A DNA stretch of 64,000 nt from Siphonodentalium dalli (GCA_032622095.1 CP136061.1:197208935-197272934), one strand, 5' to 3'. Shown: positions 36,759-47,910, counted from the first letter of the stretch. Notes: generated by a model not told the origin, from the sequence alone. Translations and numbers: made by a program.

Positions 36759-37232
36759 ACTGGCGGCCATTTTGTTTTCTCCCTGAGTTGTCGATTGCAG
36801 ATTTTGTTGTAAGATGATATTGAAGGATTAATTGCGGTCATATAAACGTCATAATGTTCAAATATTTGTGTCATATTATGATTGGTTTTGTGTTTTTTCT
36901 GAAAAAATTGTTGAAAAAAATTCTAATTTCTCAAATTCTGAGCCATATTGTGGAGGTCATCTTGGATTTTAATTTACAAATTTGATATCAGTTAACAGAG
37001 AAATATATAGGGAACAAAATGCAATTCATTTTAATGTCAAATCTCATTTATGTTTTCCACAATCGTCATATACATAAACATAGGGTAAATTCGAGAAATT
37101 TTACGTCATATGCGGCCAGGTTGATTTCTTGTTAACATCCGGAATTCTACTCTAGAGGTATCCAGGTACATAACAAAATGGGTCCGGAGGAGTCATGGGG
37201 GTCCATAGGGGGTGTACCTAGCTGCCCGACTA
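36759..37232 (-). mobile_element. Inverted 5' fragment of the same LINE family
   Basis: The reverse complement runs from TAGTCGGGCAGCTAGGTACA through one promoter monomer (CATATGACG, AACTGATATCAAATTTG, AACCAATCATAATATGACA) and ends at AAAATGGCCGCCAGT. It starts at the same base as the 27.2-kb element but lacks one monomer and all coding sequence. Together the two copies place the LINE promoter in opposite directions about 9 kb apart. Confidence 0.85.
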
Positions 37233-37459
37233 CTCAGTTCTGTTCCATGTCGTGCAAATAGCTGTTTTGTATGGGACCAAACACATTGTGTTCAAAGTTG
37301 TCTTTTTGTATGATTTCAATTCGTCTTTCTGTAACATATAACGGTCGTAGAAAGATAGTTCCCAGTATGTATCTACCTATGTCGATACCGGGAAAAAATC
37401 AAAAGCTTACATGTATATTACTATGTTTTTACAGGTATGTATATTACATGTCTTTGCAG

Positions 37460-37513
37460 ATATACTGACCAATTCACCATCGGGGCAGGACAATGATGAT
37501 CAATCAAATCCAG
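37460..37513 (+). CDS. Receptor gene, polar stalk exon 2
   Basis: Acceptor CTTTGCAG, donor CAG|GTAACG, phase 1 in and out; 54 bases, 18 codons. It encodes DILTNSPSGQDNDDQSNPG once the shared Gly codon is included. It is polar, with Asn/Asp/Ser/Pro and no Cys, as expected for a flexible juxtamembrane stalk. Support is splice sites, symmetric phase and position only. Confidence 0.5.
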
Positions 37514-37917
37514 GTAACGTTCAACGACCGGTTCGCATGCCAAGTAGCATTTTATTGGTAATCATTTCTAAAAATATACAATATGACAAACAAGCAATCA
37601 CCATCATCGTCATATTAAACAAGTGAAGAAGCCTTTTACGAGAAGCGGGATATCCCGACCAGACGGAATTTTAGTTAGGATTTTTTGTAAATGTAAGTTT
37701 AGTACCACCTATATACTGCATGGTATTATTTTCCTTATATATACTACGCATAGCTGAAACATGATTGTGGACGACTCGTCTACTTTGAAGTTTGTTATTA
37801 ACACGGTTTTATCATTTTTACGTATATAATATATATCCCAGAACAATGCGTGGTTATCGAACGTGCCAACCGCATGTGTATATGCCATTCACATAACGTG
37901 AGCTGCTGTTTTGTTAG
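37514..37917. other. Intron sequence before the LTR element
   Basis: Nothing recognised. The last four bases, TTAG (37914-37917), are the left target duplication of the LTR element. Confidence 0.4.
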
Positions 37918-38373
37918 TGTACCACTCTCTCGTGCTACTGGTCCCACAGGTTCTAACCATTAAGTTGGAATTCTTGGAAACACGTTGATGAAATTTATTA
38001 TACAATGATATATACGTGCACACAATCAGGTGGCCACGGAGAAAAATATAATAACATGACTTCTGCTTATTACGTTCGAGTCGAGAGTCTTTTCTGTAAG
38101 CTCTGTCCAGAATATATATGACAAGGGCTCAATGTCCAGAGAAGTCAATACACCGCTTCCCACATTGCCATGTTTACGAGGCACACTCCCATGTTTACGA
38201 GAATAGCCCCCATGTTTGCGAGATTAGCGACTCGAGATCAATAACAACGAAGTTATTCACCTAGAGTTGGCTTTTCCCATGAGAATATGGTGCACCCTCC
38301 GGTCAGAACAATGACCCCTGTATACTATAGTTTAACCTTACTCACGCCATGTCGGAGAGCTGGAAGTCTTACA
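37918..38373 (-). repeat. LTR of the 37.9-43.5-kb element (3' LTR in element sense)
   Basis: TGTACCACTC ... AAGTCTTACA on the + strand. It contains three near-copies of CCATGTTTACGAG within about 60 bases (38168-38222). Confidence 0.9.
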
Positions 38374-38604
38374 TAACCTCATCACCATTTTCAAGATTTT
38401 TGCCCTAAGACAAAAAACTTGACGACTCCTTGAAACAGATTTAAAACTATACCAATTGGCATATGGATAGTTTCGAAAACACACACAAGTTCCCAACACA
38501 GGAATGTCATAATCCGAGAGTTCTTTAATTTGATAACAGGAATTGTTCCGAAACAGAGAATTCGAGAATAAACTTTTGGTTCTGCAGAGTCCGTTCTGAT
38601 CCCA

Positions 38605-39470
38605 CGTTCCGAATGATTGATTGATCCATATCCAACGTTGGAGAATGACGGTGCCTTTCCCGGTCATTCCCGGGCATCCTGGCTAGATTCCGAATGAATG
38701 ATGGATCCATATCCAACGTTGGAGAATGACGGTGCCTTTCCCGGTCATCCCCGGGCATCCTGGCTAGATTCCGAATGAATGATTGATCGATTGATCCAGA
38801 TATGACTTCCGTCGGAAGTCATAATTCCTTGTTTCGATACGAAAGTTGAATAAATTTCCAACTTGATCTTGAATTCAGGCATAAATTAATTAAGGGTCAG
38901 TATGGTTTAATATCCAGAGTATGACTTCCTGTTGAGGGTTGTATTTGCCTTGTTGCGGTACGAAAGTTGAATAAAGTTCCAACTTGATCTTGAATTCAGG
39001 CATAAATTAATTAAGAATCAATATATTGATGTCTAGTGTAGGACTTCATATGGCCGCTGTGTTTGGGTTAAGAAACTAAAATTAATTAGTCTAATGATTT
39101 TGAAATCAGCGTGTAACACCACGTTTATACATATCAACATATTACTGTCTAGTGTGTAGGACTTCATACGTTGTGTTTAGAAACTAATATCAATTAAGTC
39201 TGGTTGGCATTAGCGTGTTAAAATCACGCTATACGTGTAGAACACGTTTCATTGCACATAAATGCCCATATAACCGACTAACATTTCAATTCGACCTTGA
39301 ATTCGGGCGACATTTGATAAAGGATCAATATGGTTTAATATCCAGAATTTGACTTCCTGTGGAGGGTTATATTTGCCTTGTTTCGATACGAAAGTTGAAT
39401 AAAGTTCAACTCGATCTTGAATTTGGGCATAAATAAAGGGTCAACATAGTACTGTCTAGTGGAAAGGACT
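38605..39470. repeat. Tandem repeats inside the LTR element
   Basis: An 81-bp unit (CCATATCCAACGTTGGAGAA...) occurs twice at 38626 and 38707. It is followed by ~120-bp units with 'ACGAAAGTTGAATAAA' and 'CTTGATCTTGAATTCAGGCA' at about 38840, 38960 and 39390. Confidence 0.8.
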
Positions 39471-42400
39471 TCATATACGTTGTGTAAGAACTGAAATGAA
39501 TTATCTGGGTAATGTCAATAGCGTTACAACACGCTTATACGTGTAGAACACGATTTCAACATTGAAAATGACCATTACCGATTATCATTGTAAGTGGGGC
39601 ACAAAAGCCCTACCTACACCATAATGTACAATTGAACTTGTACAAATGCTCTATCAACTGAGATTTTAGAAATCTTTGGCACTGCGTGTCAAATCACGCA
39701 TGTCACGTAAAAATCGCTATCCATTAACTTGGAATGCCAAACTAAACATCTCTATAAATACCAGCATGTACCTTAATGCTCTGTAACATAAACCTTTTAC
39801 TACATCATTAGCGCCGACGTGTCAAAATCTCGTCTTCCGTGTCAAAGCACGATTCCATAAACCTGGAATGCCAAATTAAATATCACGGGCCCAGTATTTG
39901 GGCATACCCGTCGAGTAATCTATAGCTTGTCATCTAGTAATTCTAACAACTATCATGTAACACCCACAACAATTACGGACATTTTACATAAATGTCATAT
40001 GTTTTATATATAGTTATTCCTTGTGAAACAACGGAATAAAATGTACAACCCCTGAGACAATTTGCTTGGCTTATTGGTTCACATAGCTAATTATATATGG
40101 CTCGCTATCAAAATAAGATTCATTCCCCTTTCATTCTGACATGTCCCTTTAAACTTGAAATCAATAGTTCGGTCACAATAGGAATTTTATTTTGCTCATC
40201 TCTGACAACTGTTGATGAAATATTTAGGCTTATTTCTTATTCACACCTGAAGTGCACGAGAAACGGATCGCTGGACAATTGCCCAACACAGCTGGTATTT
40301 CTACATGACTCCAGACAACGTGTAACGAATGTATAGCTTTCTATTTAAATACTCTAACTTGACCGTACATCGGATTAGAGGTTCCGTTAAAACAAATAAC
40401 ATCTCAGCATATTACCGTCTTCATTTACTGACCACAGTTTAACTGCTAGATGAATGAACATATTTACCTCTTCATTGATCCCACAGGAAAAACATACTCG
40501 TTCGCAGTGGTGTAGATTGTTTGCTTAGGACAATCATGATGGATAATTAAATATGTCTTATCAGAATTGCTGGTAATTTCGCATGTACTCAGTCTGATGT
40601 ACTCATACAACTTTTGTTAAACGACAGGCGAGAACGAATTTCTCATTTCACCTTAACCGAGGGTGAATGGATTAACTCAGTTTGCACAGAAATCATAATC
40701 ACTTTACTACACCACGCTCCAGTGTGTCCTATTTGACCATTCAAGTGAATAAACAATTGAGTGTCCACAATTGAGAGGGGCTTCCCTGTGTTGTTAGGAT
40801 ATAAACAGAGAAATTACGCCTGTGAATTCGCACCAGTGTACAAACATCATCGGCCATGATTGAGACCACTACCAACCAAATTCCCCGTATTTTGAAATGT
40901 ATGAATGTTTGCTTAACTGGGTCCATAACTTCAATAATACAGATATCTTGGCCGAAAGCACCTTTCTGTGTGAGATAAACTTTCTCTCTTTGTTGACAAG
41001 CCTCTTTTTTTTCTATGGGGCGCATGCACCGCCAACGAAATATGAAATTCTGGAGGTTATGGTTCGCATGTTTTGGCAGATTACATTGCCGTGAACCAAT
41101 CATTGTTCCAACTGTGTCTTGAACTAGTATTTGCTCCAAAGGAATTATCAGGAATGTCTGGATAAATTCATGTTCTTTTCGGTGACAATTCCTTGAAAGT
41201 AAGTTCTTTGTTTTTCTTCTTTTATATTCTACAGGTATATTATTACGTGTACTCGGTGCCGTCCACAAACATTTAGACATACTTGGTAGCATGTTAGTCT
41301 GATTAAATACTTACAGACACTCTCAGAATACACGTAATAGATGTAATTATGGCATAATCAATTTTCTAGCCATTCTTTTCTTGTATGTGCACACCATAAT
41401 TGATTATTCAGTTACATTTCTGACTTTCCGACTTGTCAACTCTGATCAACTTTGGTTTGTTCGAAACTTGAACACATTAAAACCATTTCGATTACTTGTA
41501 TAACACATACATACAATTTCGATACCCGTACATCGCTCTATATGTTTTCAAAAACCAACATTGTAAACTAATCCGGGCTTGTCATAACTAAAATACCACT
41601 AACCATCTGTGTAGATATTCTTGCAAAACATTTGACCCATTGGGCTGACTTGAACATTCCCCAGCAATGGTTCCGAATGCTTCAAACTTCAAGTATCTAT
41701 ATCTTGACTATAAATTATTTAAATTTAAATTTCTTGACTCACTTCAACTTATTGCTTTTTAAAACCTATATTCCTCTGGACGCAACCAGTTTCTTGACAA
41801 ACTGTCATAAATAACTACTGTTTTCCAATCGATCATCGGAGGCACAATAAAACTACATTATATGCTTAATTGACCGACAGAACAGCCTTAACCAAAAATT
41901 TAACCCACAATTCGTTCAAGACCAGAATTTTCTAGAACATTTTTGTTTAGTGACTCACATTATTCAAAAATAATTTATTCAACCTCAAACAAGTTTACCA
42001 AAAGTGCGTTAATACTATATGTAAACGTATTAAACTTGCTCAGAACAAACTAAATGATGTATAAAGTTCTTTTCCCAAAACCAGAACTTATGTCAAACCG
42101 GACTACTTTTGTATTTAGACAAACTCCTACTATATAGACCATAATAGGCACCAAGGACTGTTTGAATTATCTAACCATAACATTGTGACAGATTTCTTCG
42201 CTCTGAAAATGTTCAACCAAACTCAACTTGTTTGAAACCAAGCAGACATACAACTGCGGCGTATTCAATACCTCTGTATATATATGCATCATTTAATAAT
42301 TCACTGGAATCTTCACGTGTAGACTGTAAAATCAATCTTACCAATTGGATACCATATAACGATGGACACACATTATATTCCAGTGACTATTTCCTATAGC

Positions 42401-43049
42401 TGATCACATTTTATAAATTTATGCAACCAGTTTGAACAACAACTCAATATAGAAAAATAATTTTCAAGCATACCTTATAAAGAAATTTTTAGCAACAATT
42501 TAAACTATAACCGTATATTCCCTGAACAACTGTTTGCTTTAACCACATTTTTTCAATTAAAAACTAATGTTATTGACAGCTTACTCGAGGTGAGAATTGT
42601 TTTTCTTCACAATATATCTATCAGGCATAATTTACTAATTCACTGGGACTGATCTGTGTAGATTGTCAAACCAATCTCATCCAATTCTTGGATACCATAG
42701 CCCTGGACACATTCTCCCAGTAACCATTATTATGTCTAGTAACATGTGTCAGATTCAATCCACTCACACCGAGCGTACATGTAACAAAAATACCTCGAAA
42801 ATAAAAACCAACCTTTATTTTAAATCGGCACAACGATTTTTGAAACAACTCGAAATAAAAACCAACGACACAACGGTAGCTTCGCAGTGTACCCTATATG
42901 GTAAAATTGGCACAACAATTTTAAACCAAAGATAAATTGACCTAATAGCTATAAGGGGTGTGAACCAGCCAATCAAATTGTCTCATACCTTGTGATCGCC
43001 TGTTTAATTTCCTCCATATTTTTCTTCCGTGACCACCTGTCCAAGAATT
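39471..43049. other. Interior of the LTR element without recognisable genes
   Basis: AT-rich. The longest frame (minus strand, 40741-41292, 183 residues) has no identifiable retroviral motif. Considered non-coding or fully degraded. Confidence 0.45.
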
Positions 43050-43059
43050 CCAAGAAATA

Positions 43060-43077
43060 TCCTGCTCACGGCACCAC
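43060..43077 (-). promoter_or_regulatory. Primer-binding-site-like sequence
   Basis: On the minus strand, just inside the LTR, the sequence TGGTGCCGTGAGCAGGAT begins with the TGG expected to pair with the CCA end of a tRNA. The tRNA species was not identified. Confidence 0.5.
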
Positions 43078-43084
43078 AACGACC

Positions 43085-43540
43085 TGTACCACTCTCTCGT
43101 GCTACTGGTCCCACAGGTTCTAACCATTAAGTTGGAATTCTTGGAAACACGTTGATGAAATTTATTATACAATGATATATACGTGCACACAATCAGGTGG
43201 CCACGGAGAAAAATATAATAACATGACTTCTGCTTATTACGTTGGAGTCGAGAGTCTTTTCTGTAAGCTCTGTCCAGAATATATATGACAAGGGGTCAAT
43301 GTCCAGAGAAGTCAATACACCGCTTCCCACATTGCCATGTTTACGAGGCACACTCCCATGTTTACGAGAATAGCCCCCATGTTTGCGAGATTAGCGACTC
43401 GAGATCAATAACAACGAAGTTATTCACCTAGAGTTGGCTTTTCCCATGAGAATATGGTGCACCCTCCGGTCAGAACAATGACCCCTGTATACTGTAGTTT
43501 AACCTTACTCACGCCATGTCGGAGAGCTGGAAGTCTTACA
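43085..43540 (-). repeat. LTR of the 37.9-43.5-kb element (5' LTR in element sense)
   Basis: Matches the other LTR with differences at three sites (GTTGGAG/GTTCGAG, GGGGTC/GGGCTC, CTGTAG/CTATAG). Confidence 0.9.
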
Positions 43541-43549
43541 TTAGCCCAA

Positions 43550-43790
43550 TTTGACGAAGTCGAGTTTGAGTTTTTGCCATATGTTGGCGTCCGTCTTCAG
43601 TGCGCCCGTCCGTGATCCGCCAATAATGTCCTTCGACACAACCTACAAGCCACATCCCTTATCCGATCATCACCAAACTGCGTATGGATCCTCGGGGAGG
43701 CCACTAGATGGGAGCCACCAGCAGTCATCTTGGAATTCACGTTTGAATCCATCGGCACACCCTGCAATCCACATGTATTGGAATGTTTGA
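43550..43790. repeat. Dispersed repeat family C fragment
   Basis: Phrases 'AAGCCACATCCCTTATCCGA' and 'TTTGAATCCATCGGCACACC' recur at 59.5-59.76 and 60.9-61.1 kb. Confidence 0.55.
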
Positions 43791-43982
43791 AATGAAAAAA
43801 CTAATTTATCTGCGCAATACAATCCATTCACTGAAACGTTTTGAAATTTCCGTATTCTTTGTCATTTTATTGACGACTCGGGATAAAATTTACGCCTCCC
43901 AAAGTTGAGCTACAGTAATGTACAGTAACTACTAACAGTCGATTACTTGGGGCATTACTGTACACTGACACTTATATTTCAG

Positions 43983-44049
43983 GAGCTGTTGTTGGTGGTT
44001 TGGTCAGCGTTGTTGCCATTGCAGGGACAGTTATTGTGCTGTTTTTATG
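43983..44049 (+). CDS. Receptor gene, transmembrane exon
   Basis: Acceptor CTTATATTTCAG, donor G|GTGAGC, phase 1 in and phase 2 out; 67 bases. It encodes GAVVGGLVSVVAIAGTVIVL followed by FLW: an uninterrupted 20-odd-residue hydrophobic helix with small-residue GxxxG-like spacing near its start. The final Trp codon is completed by the first base of the exon at 45272, which then supplies a basic stop-transfer run. Together they define a single-pass type I membrane protein with the MAM/SUEL-like part outside and the tail inside. Confidence 0.85.
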
Positions 44050-45271
44050 GTGAGCAATTTCGCCACGTTTAGCAGTAACCGTTCTCAAATTGCGTGGCCC
44101 TTACAGCACAAGCAAGGCTTCGATCCCCATACTTTAAGGCAATACTATTCCAGCTACATGCGGGGGAAATCGTCCAGTTGTAACAGAACAATAATTTGTT
44201 GCACGGCTACCTTCGTTCGCCTTATACACGCCTCGGTAGTTTATTATTTTTTATAAAATGGCACATTTCAGATTTCGCAACACATTAAATTAAGCTGTGT
44301 AGCTAAATATATACAATGGTCTTCTGAGAACGACCGGTTTGTACTCATTTCCGTACTTCTTATTTTTGTTCAGCACACATATACATGTGCCTGTATAATA
44401 TTATATTCGTTCGATTATTGGCGTTATACGTTAACATTAAAACGATTAAGAATACAGTATTATATGGTTGGAGTAGCATTCTAGCAGTTCAACGCCTGGT
44501 TAATTCTGACAGTCCGACCTCTTCTGGCGGGGGAGCTTTTATAACATTAAACAAACAACGCAGGGAATATATTTCATTATTAATATACTTGTTCCTTAAT
44601 AACCCATTGCACATTGGGTTGGTCCCTGTTCGAGGTGGCATGATTGTTTGAACCGATATCGGAATAAACATTGAAATGATTACCCGGCAAAAGAAATTCG
44701 TTGACACGAAAGTCACTTTAATAATGCAATCACTAGCAAGCACATTCGTCATATACAGTGAAACTCATTATTAAGGAATAAGGTATCAACTCAAAAATGT
44801 ATTACCTACACATTGTTTTAATGATATACACTCCCTTGTCACAACATCAAAAAGTTCCCAGGTTTGGCACGTCTAGAGTATGATCTCGACGGGCGTAGCC
44901 ATACAGCGTGGACATCCATGACAATTAAGATCTAATGAGCAGGTATGTGTGGGACTATTTGACCACAATATAGCTTGTTTAACTGTTCTAGCATTGCGCG
45001 TGTCTGAATATATGACAGCTCCATCTTTTTTCTTATTCGATGGGTCAGTGCTATCGAAAAAGAGATCAGTCGACACATGTGCACACGTACATGTACATGT
45101 AATATAATGAGCTGTATGTATGGCCACACAATTTCTTCCAACAATACGATACGATAAATTGTCAGCAGATGTTGAATTTGCGTTCTTGATTTTCAACTAT
45201 TTGTTACACTCTTTGCTATTTATTTGCATAGTCGTATTCTGCTTCACTTCACGACTTATAACCTCTTACAG
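44050..45271. other. Last intron of the receptor gene
   Basis: No exon or known element recognised. Its last 152 bases stay open in frame with the tail exon and encode a hydrophobic run, discussed as a possible alternative start. Confidence 0.5.
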
Positions 45272-46040
45272 GAGAAGACGGAGACGAAAAGCTGCACAAG
45301 CGAGTGATACATCTGGATATGCCAACATCCAAATACCTGCCATGAATAACAGGGAAACTACACCAACTGCAGTGGGGGTTTCTAATAAAGCCGTTGCCAT
45401 GGGTGCAAAAACTAAAATAAAAAGTAAACAGAACACCGAAGCCGAGTATTCCACAACGGATGAATATTCTTACGCGGTAGCTGGTAATATCGTTGATCAT
45501 CAAACTGCTAACGCGAACAAACGGGATTTTCACAATTTGAAAGAGTATCTCGTTTCAGCTGTTGATAAGCCAACGATACGCGATGCTGGCGTTGACATGA
45601 ACGAGTTCGATCGCAACCGAAATTTAGCGGATGAATACGAGCTGTCAGGTACTCCAGGACAAGCTATTGCAAAAACGGAATACGATGAATACGGACTGCC
45701 TATCGACAGGACAGATGGGCCAAACTGTACAATGTTAGAAACTGACGCTTCTGTTCAAGTCATAGTGGAGGGTCAGCCACAGCACGGCGATATACACGAC
45801 TCGGATTATTCACTGAGTACTCCAGAGGCATCCAATATGGAAGCACCTGGCACTGATCACTATGGTTACGCACACCTTCCGGAACCAGTCGCTTCGTCAG
45901 AACCTTCAAATGATGACGAATATGCCCATATAAGTGGCCATAATTCTGGGGACAACTATGGGTACTCGAACGCCCCAAACAATGACCAACAAACTACACC
46001 AGCGGATGATGAATATTCATATGGGAATTTCGAGCGTTGA
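45272..46040 (+). CDS. Receptor gene, last exon: tyrosine-rich cytoplasmic tail
   Basis: Acceptor CCTCTTACAG, entry phase 2, stop TGA at 46038-46040. After the Trp that closes the membrane helix come RRRRRK (stop-transfer) and about 250 polar, acidic residues with no cysteine cluster or catalytic domain. Sixteen tyrosines are spread through the tail, many in acidic [DE][DE]Y settings. Candidate docking sites are Y-x-x-[IL] (YANI, YAHL, YAHI, with YGL/YSL/YEL variants) and Y-x-N (GYANI, GYSNA, YGNF), the latter fitting the Grb2 SH2 preference. The acidic residues before Tyr suit Src- or Syk-like kinases. Kinases and partners are inference. Position, phase and topology tie it to the exons upstream. 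Confidence 0.85.
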
Positions 46041-46340
46041 GAATTGGATAAAATATCCAAACGAACTAATTTAGCGCTGAAATTCAGGCGGTGGGCCAAA
46101 ATCAATACAGTGTCAAGAGAGTGTCACATACTCTCTGCTTGATATCGGCGAGCCCCTTTGTGAGTTCGTTTTGGCCAAGTGAAATGATGCAGTGAAGTTC
46201 AATTTCAGGTCAGGTGACAAAGTACGTGTCGGGCAATTCGTGGTATATACTGAAAACATGCTCTACATGCACATGTATATGGTGTGAGCGACACACGTCT
46301 TATATGGAATGCATACCCCACCATCCATTACCAGAGCAGT

Positions 46341-46346
46341 AATAAA
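46341..46346 (+). terminator. Candidate poly(A) signal of the receptor gene
   Basis: AATAAA, 300 bases after the stop codon, followed by a GT/T-rich stretch (TGTGTAATTATTTAATTTG). Confidence 0.55.
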
Positions 46347-47000
46347 TGTGTAATTATTTAATTTGCACATATTATGCAGCCATTACATTTGCCAGAAATG
46401 AGCATTCAAATATCTGATTAAAAGCAATGGTGCAATAACTTTTATTTGTATAGCTCAAATAAGCGACAAGATTATTGAATACACATATTACAGTGCATTC
46501 TGCTAGAACATATGACCGCCCACCTAGCATCTACTTGTTGTTAACGGGGTAACAGGAAGACAGTCTAGCTTGACTATGTCATCCCCTCACAAAATATACC
46601 ATATAATATAGACCATGTTAAATTGATTTTGTATGCATGTGTATATCGCAAATTTTTTATCAAGTCCTAACTATCCTATAAGTAATTCCAAAATTACGAT
46701 CCACCATTAGTCCAGGTGATCGACCCCAAGAAATAACAAATGTTGATCATTTGACGGACAAGTGCTATCCGGTCTAATTTTGTAGTAAAATATATGTAGA
46801 TTACGAAAATCCATGATAGCAGTGGTGAATTTGTAGCTTAATTGGCGAAAAACGTGTTTTGTTGACCTACCCGACGACCGAAAATAGAAGAATTTTCCGG
46901 CAGTCCGGGAGCTAATATGGGTACCCTTGCACCCCCTGGGACTTAACTTCTCCCCACTCATTTTGTTCCTTATTATGTCCTTCAACTTTTAAGCAATGTT
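46347..47000. other. Intergenic, unassigned
   Basis: No gene or element recognised. Confidence 0.3.
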
Positions 47001-47880
47001 AACAAGAAAAAAAAGTGGCCATATAGACTCCAGACAAAATGGCGTCCATCATGGTCGCCGTTTTTCAAATCAGACCCTAAGACAGTTTTATGCAAATTAT
47101 AGCGGTGAAAATCTTGTAAAATGTATACAAATGTATATATTTCGTGAAGCTAAAAGATATTGTAACTTTTTGGGGGCAAAATTGAAACTCACCATCCAAG
47201 ATGGCCACCAAAATGGCCACCGGAAGTTGAAAATATGACTTTTTTTTTACAAATATCTTCTAGATCGATACATGCTGTTTGGAACTGGTTGAGTATAATG
47301 TCACTTTATTTTGTATTTCGTATATTAATTGATCATTGGGGCAATTAAATATGCACGTTTTGAGGTCCTAGCCCCTTCCGTTCCCTCAAAAATTCGAATT
47401 TACAGAACGCGGTATAACATTTAAAAAGAAATCACAATTGGGATTCTAGTCATATTTTAACAAGAAATGAACAGAACTTTGTAATGTAAGTAATACATGT
47501 GATTACATATGAATATTCCAACTCACTGGAACAAAAATTCTTACTTTGGCTCAAAATGGCCGCCAAAATATGGAAAATGGTAAATATTGCCCCAGCGTGT
47601 CCTGCAATCGATTACAAGTTGTGGATGATGTACAAAATTGACTATTCTGCCTTCTATACATTGAATACTAACATGTCTGATGTACCATGGTTAATTGTCA
47701 CTATTGTCACCACTGACCTCACCAAAAATATTGGACTTTTCTCTCAAAAACTTGACATAAATATCGGCAAAAATTTAATTTTCATGTTTGGACCATTTTT
47801 TTCAATTAAAATGTAACTATCTTTGGGTTGAAAGGTGTTTATTGTTTTGGTATATCTTAAATGTATCACACTACGGTATT
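47001..47880 (+). repeat. Dispersed repeat family D, copy 1
   Basis: The section from about 47230 matches 61.98-62.64 kb in the same orientation ('ATGCTGTTTGGAACTG', 'TTGGCTCAAAATGGC', 'AAATATTGCCCCAGCGT'). Several AAGATGGCC/AAAATGGCC motifs occur at 47037-47220. The open frames 47499-47816 and 62194-62493 are the same reading through both copies. No domain is recognised. Confidence 0.7.
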
Positions 47881-47910
47881 TATAGACCAAATTGTTCGCC
47901 CGATTTTGAC

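Larger units (their letters stand above)
37918..43540 (-). mobile_element. Young LTR retrotransposon, probably non-autonomous, antisense
   Basis: Two direct 456-bp LTRs (37918-38373, 43085-43540) are bounded by TG...CA and flanked by a TTAG target duplication (37914-37917, 43541-43544). I count three differences between the LTRs, so the insertion is recent. Minus orientation is indicated by a TGG-starting primer-binding-like site (TGGTGCCGTGAGCAGG) about 7 bases inside the right LTR, and by a TATATA and AATAAA in the right order on that strand. The 4.7-kb interior has no recognisable gag, protease, RT or integrase. It is probably mobilised in trans. Confidence 0.85.

Noticed and set aside
40741-41292. 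183-codon minus-strand ORF in the LTR element as a gag or protease gene
   Set aside because: Orientation would fit, but no protease D-[ST]-G, zinc knuckle or RT motif is visible and composition is unremarkable.
45120-45271. Extension of the tail ORF upstream as part of the main coding exon
   Set aside because: A strong acceptor (CCTCTTACAG) at 45271 and exact codon completion with the TM exon at 44049 show that this stretch is intron in the main transcript. It is kept only as a possible alternative start.
45800-45960. Classical ITAM in the receptor tail
   Set aside because: The YAHL and YAHI motifs are separated by 14 residues, outside the usual spacing, so only general SH2-docking motifs are claimed.
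47499-47816. ORF shared by the 47.5-kb and 62.2-kb repeats as a conserved gene
   Set aside because: The shared frame follows from the DNA repeat itself. There is no recognisable domain and the flanking repeat sequence is equally similar.
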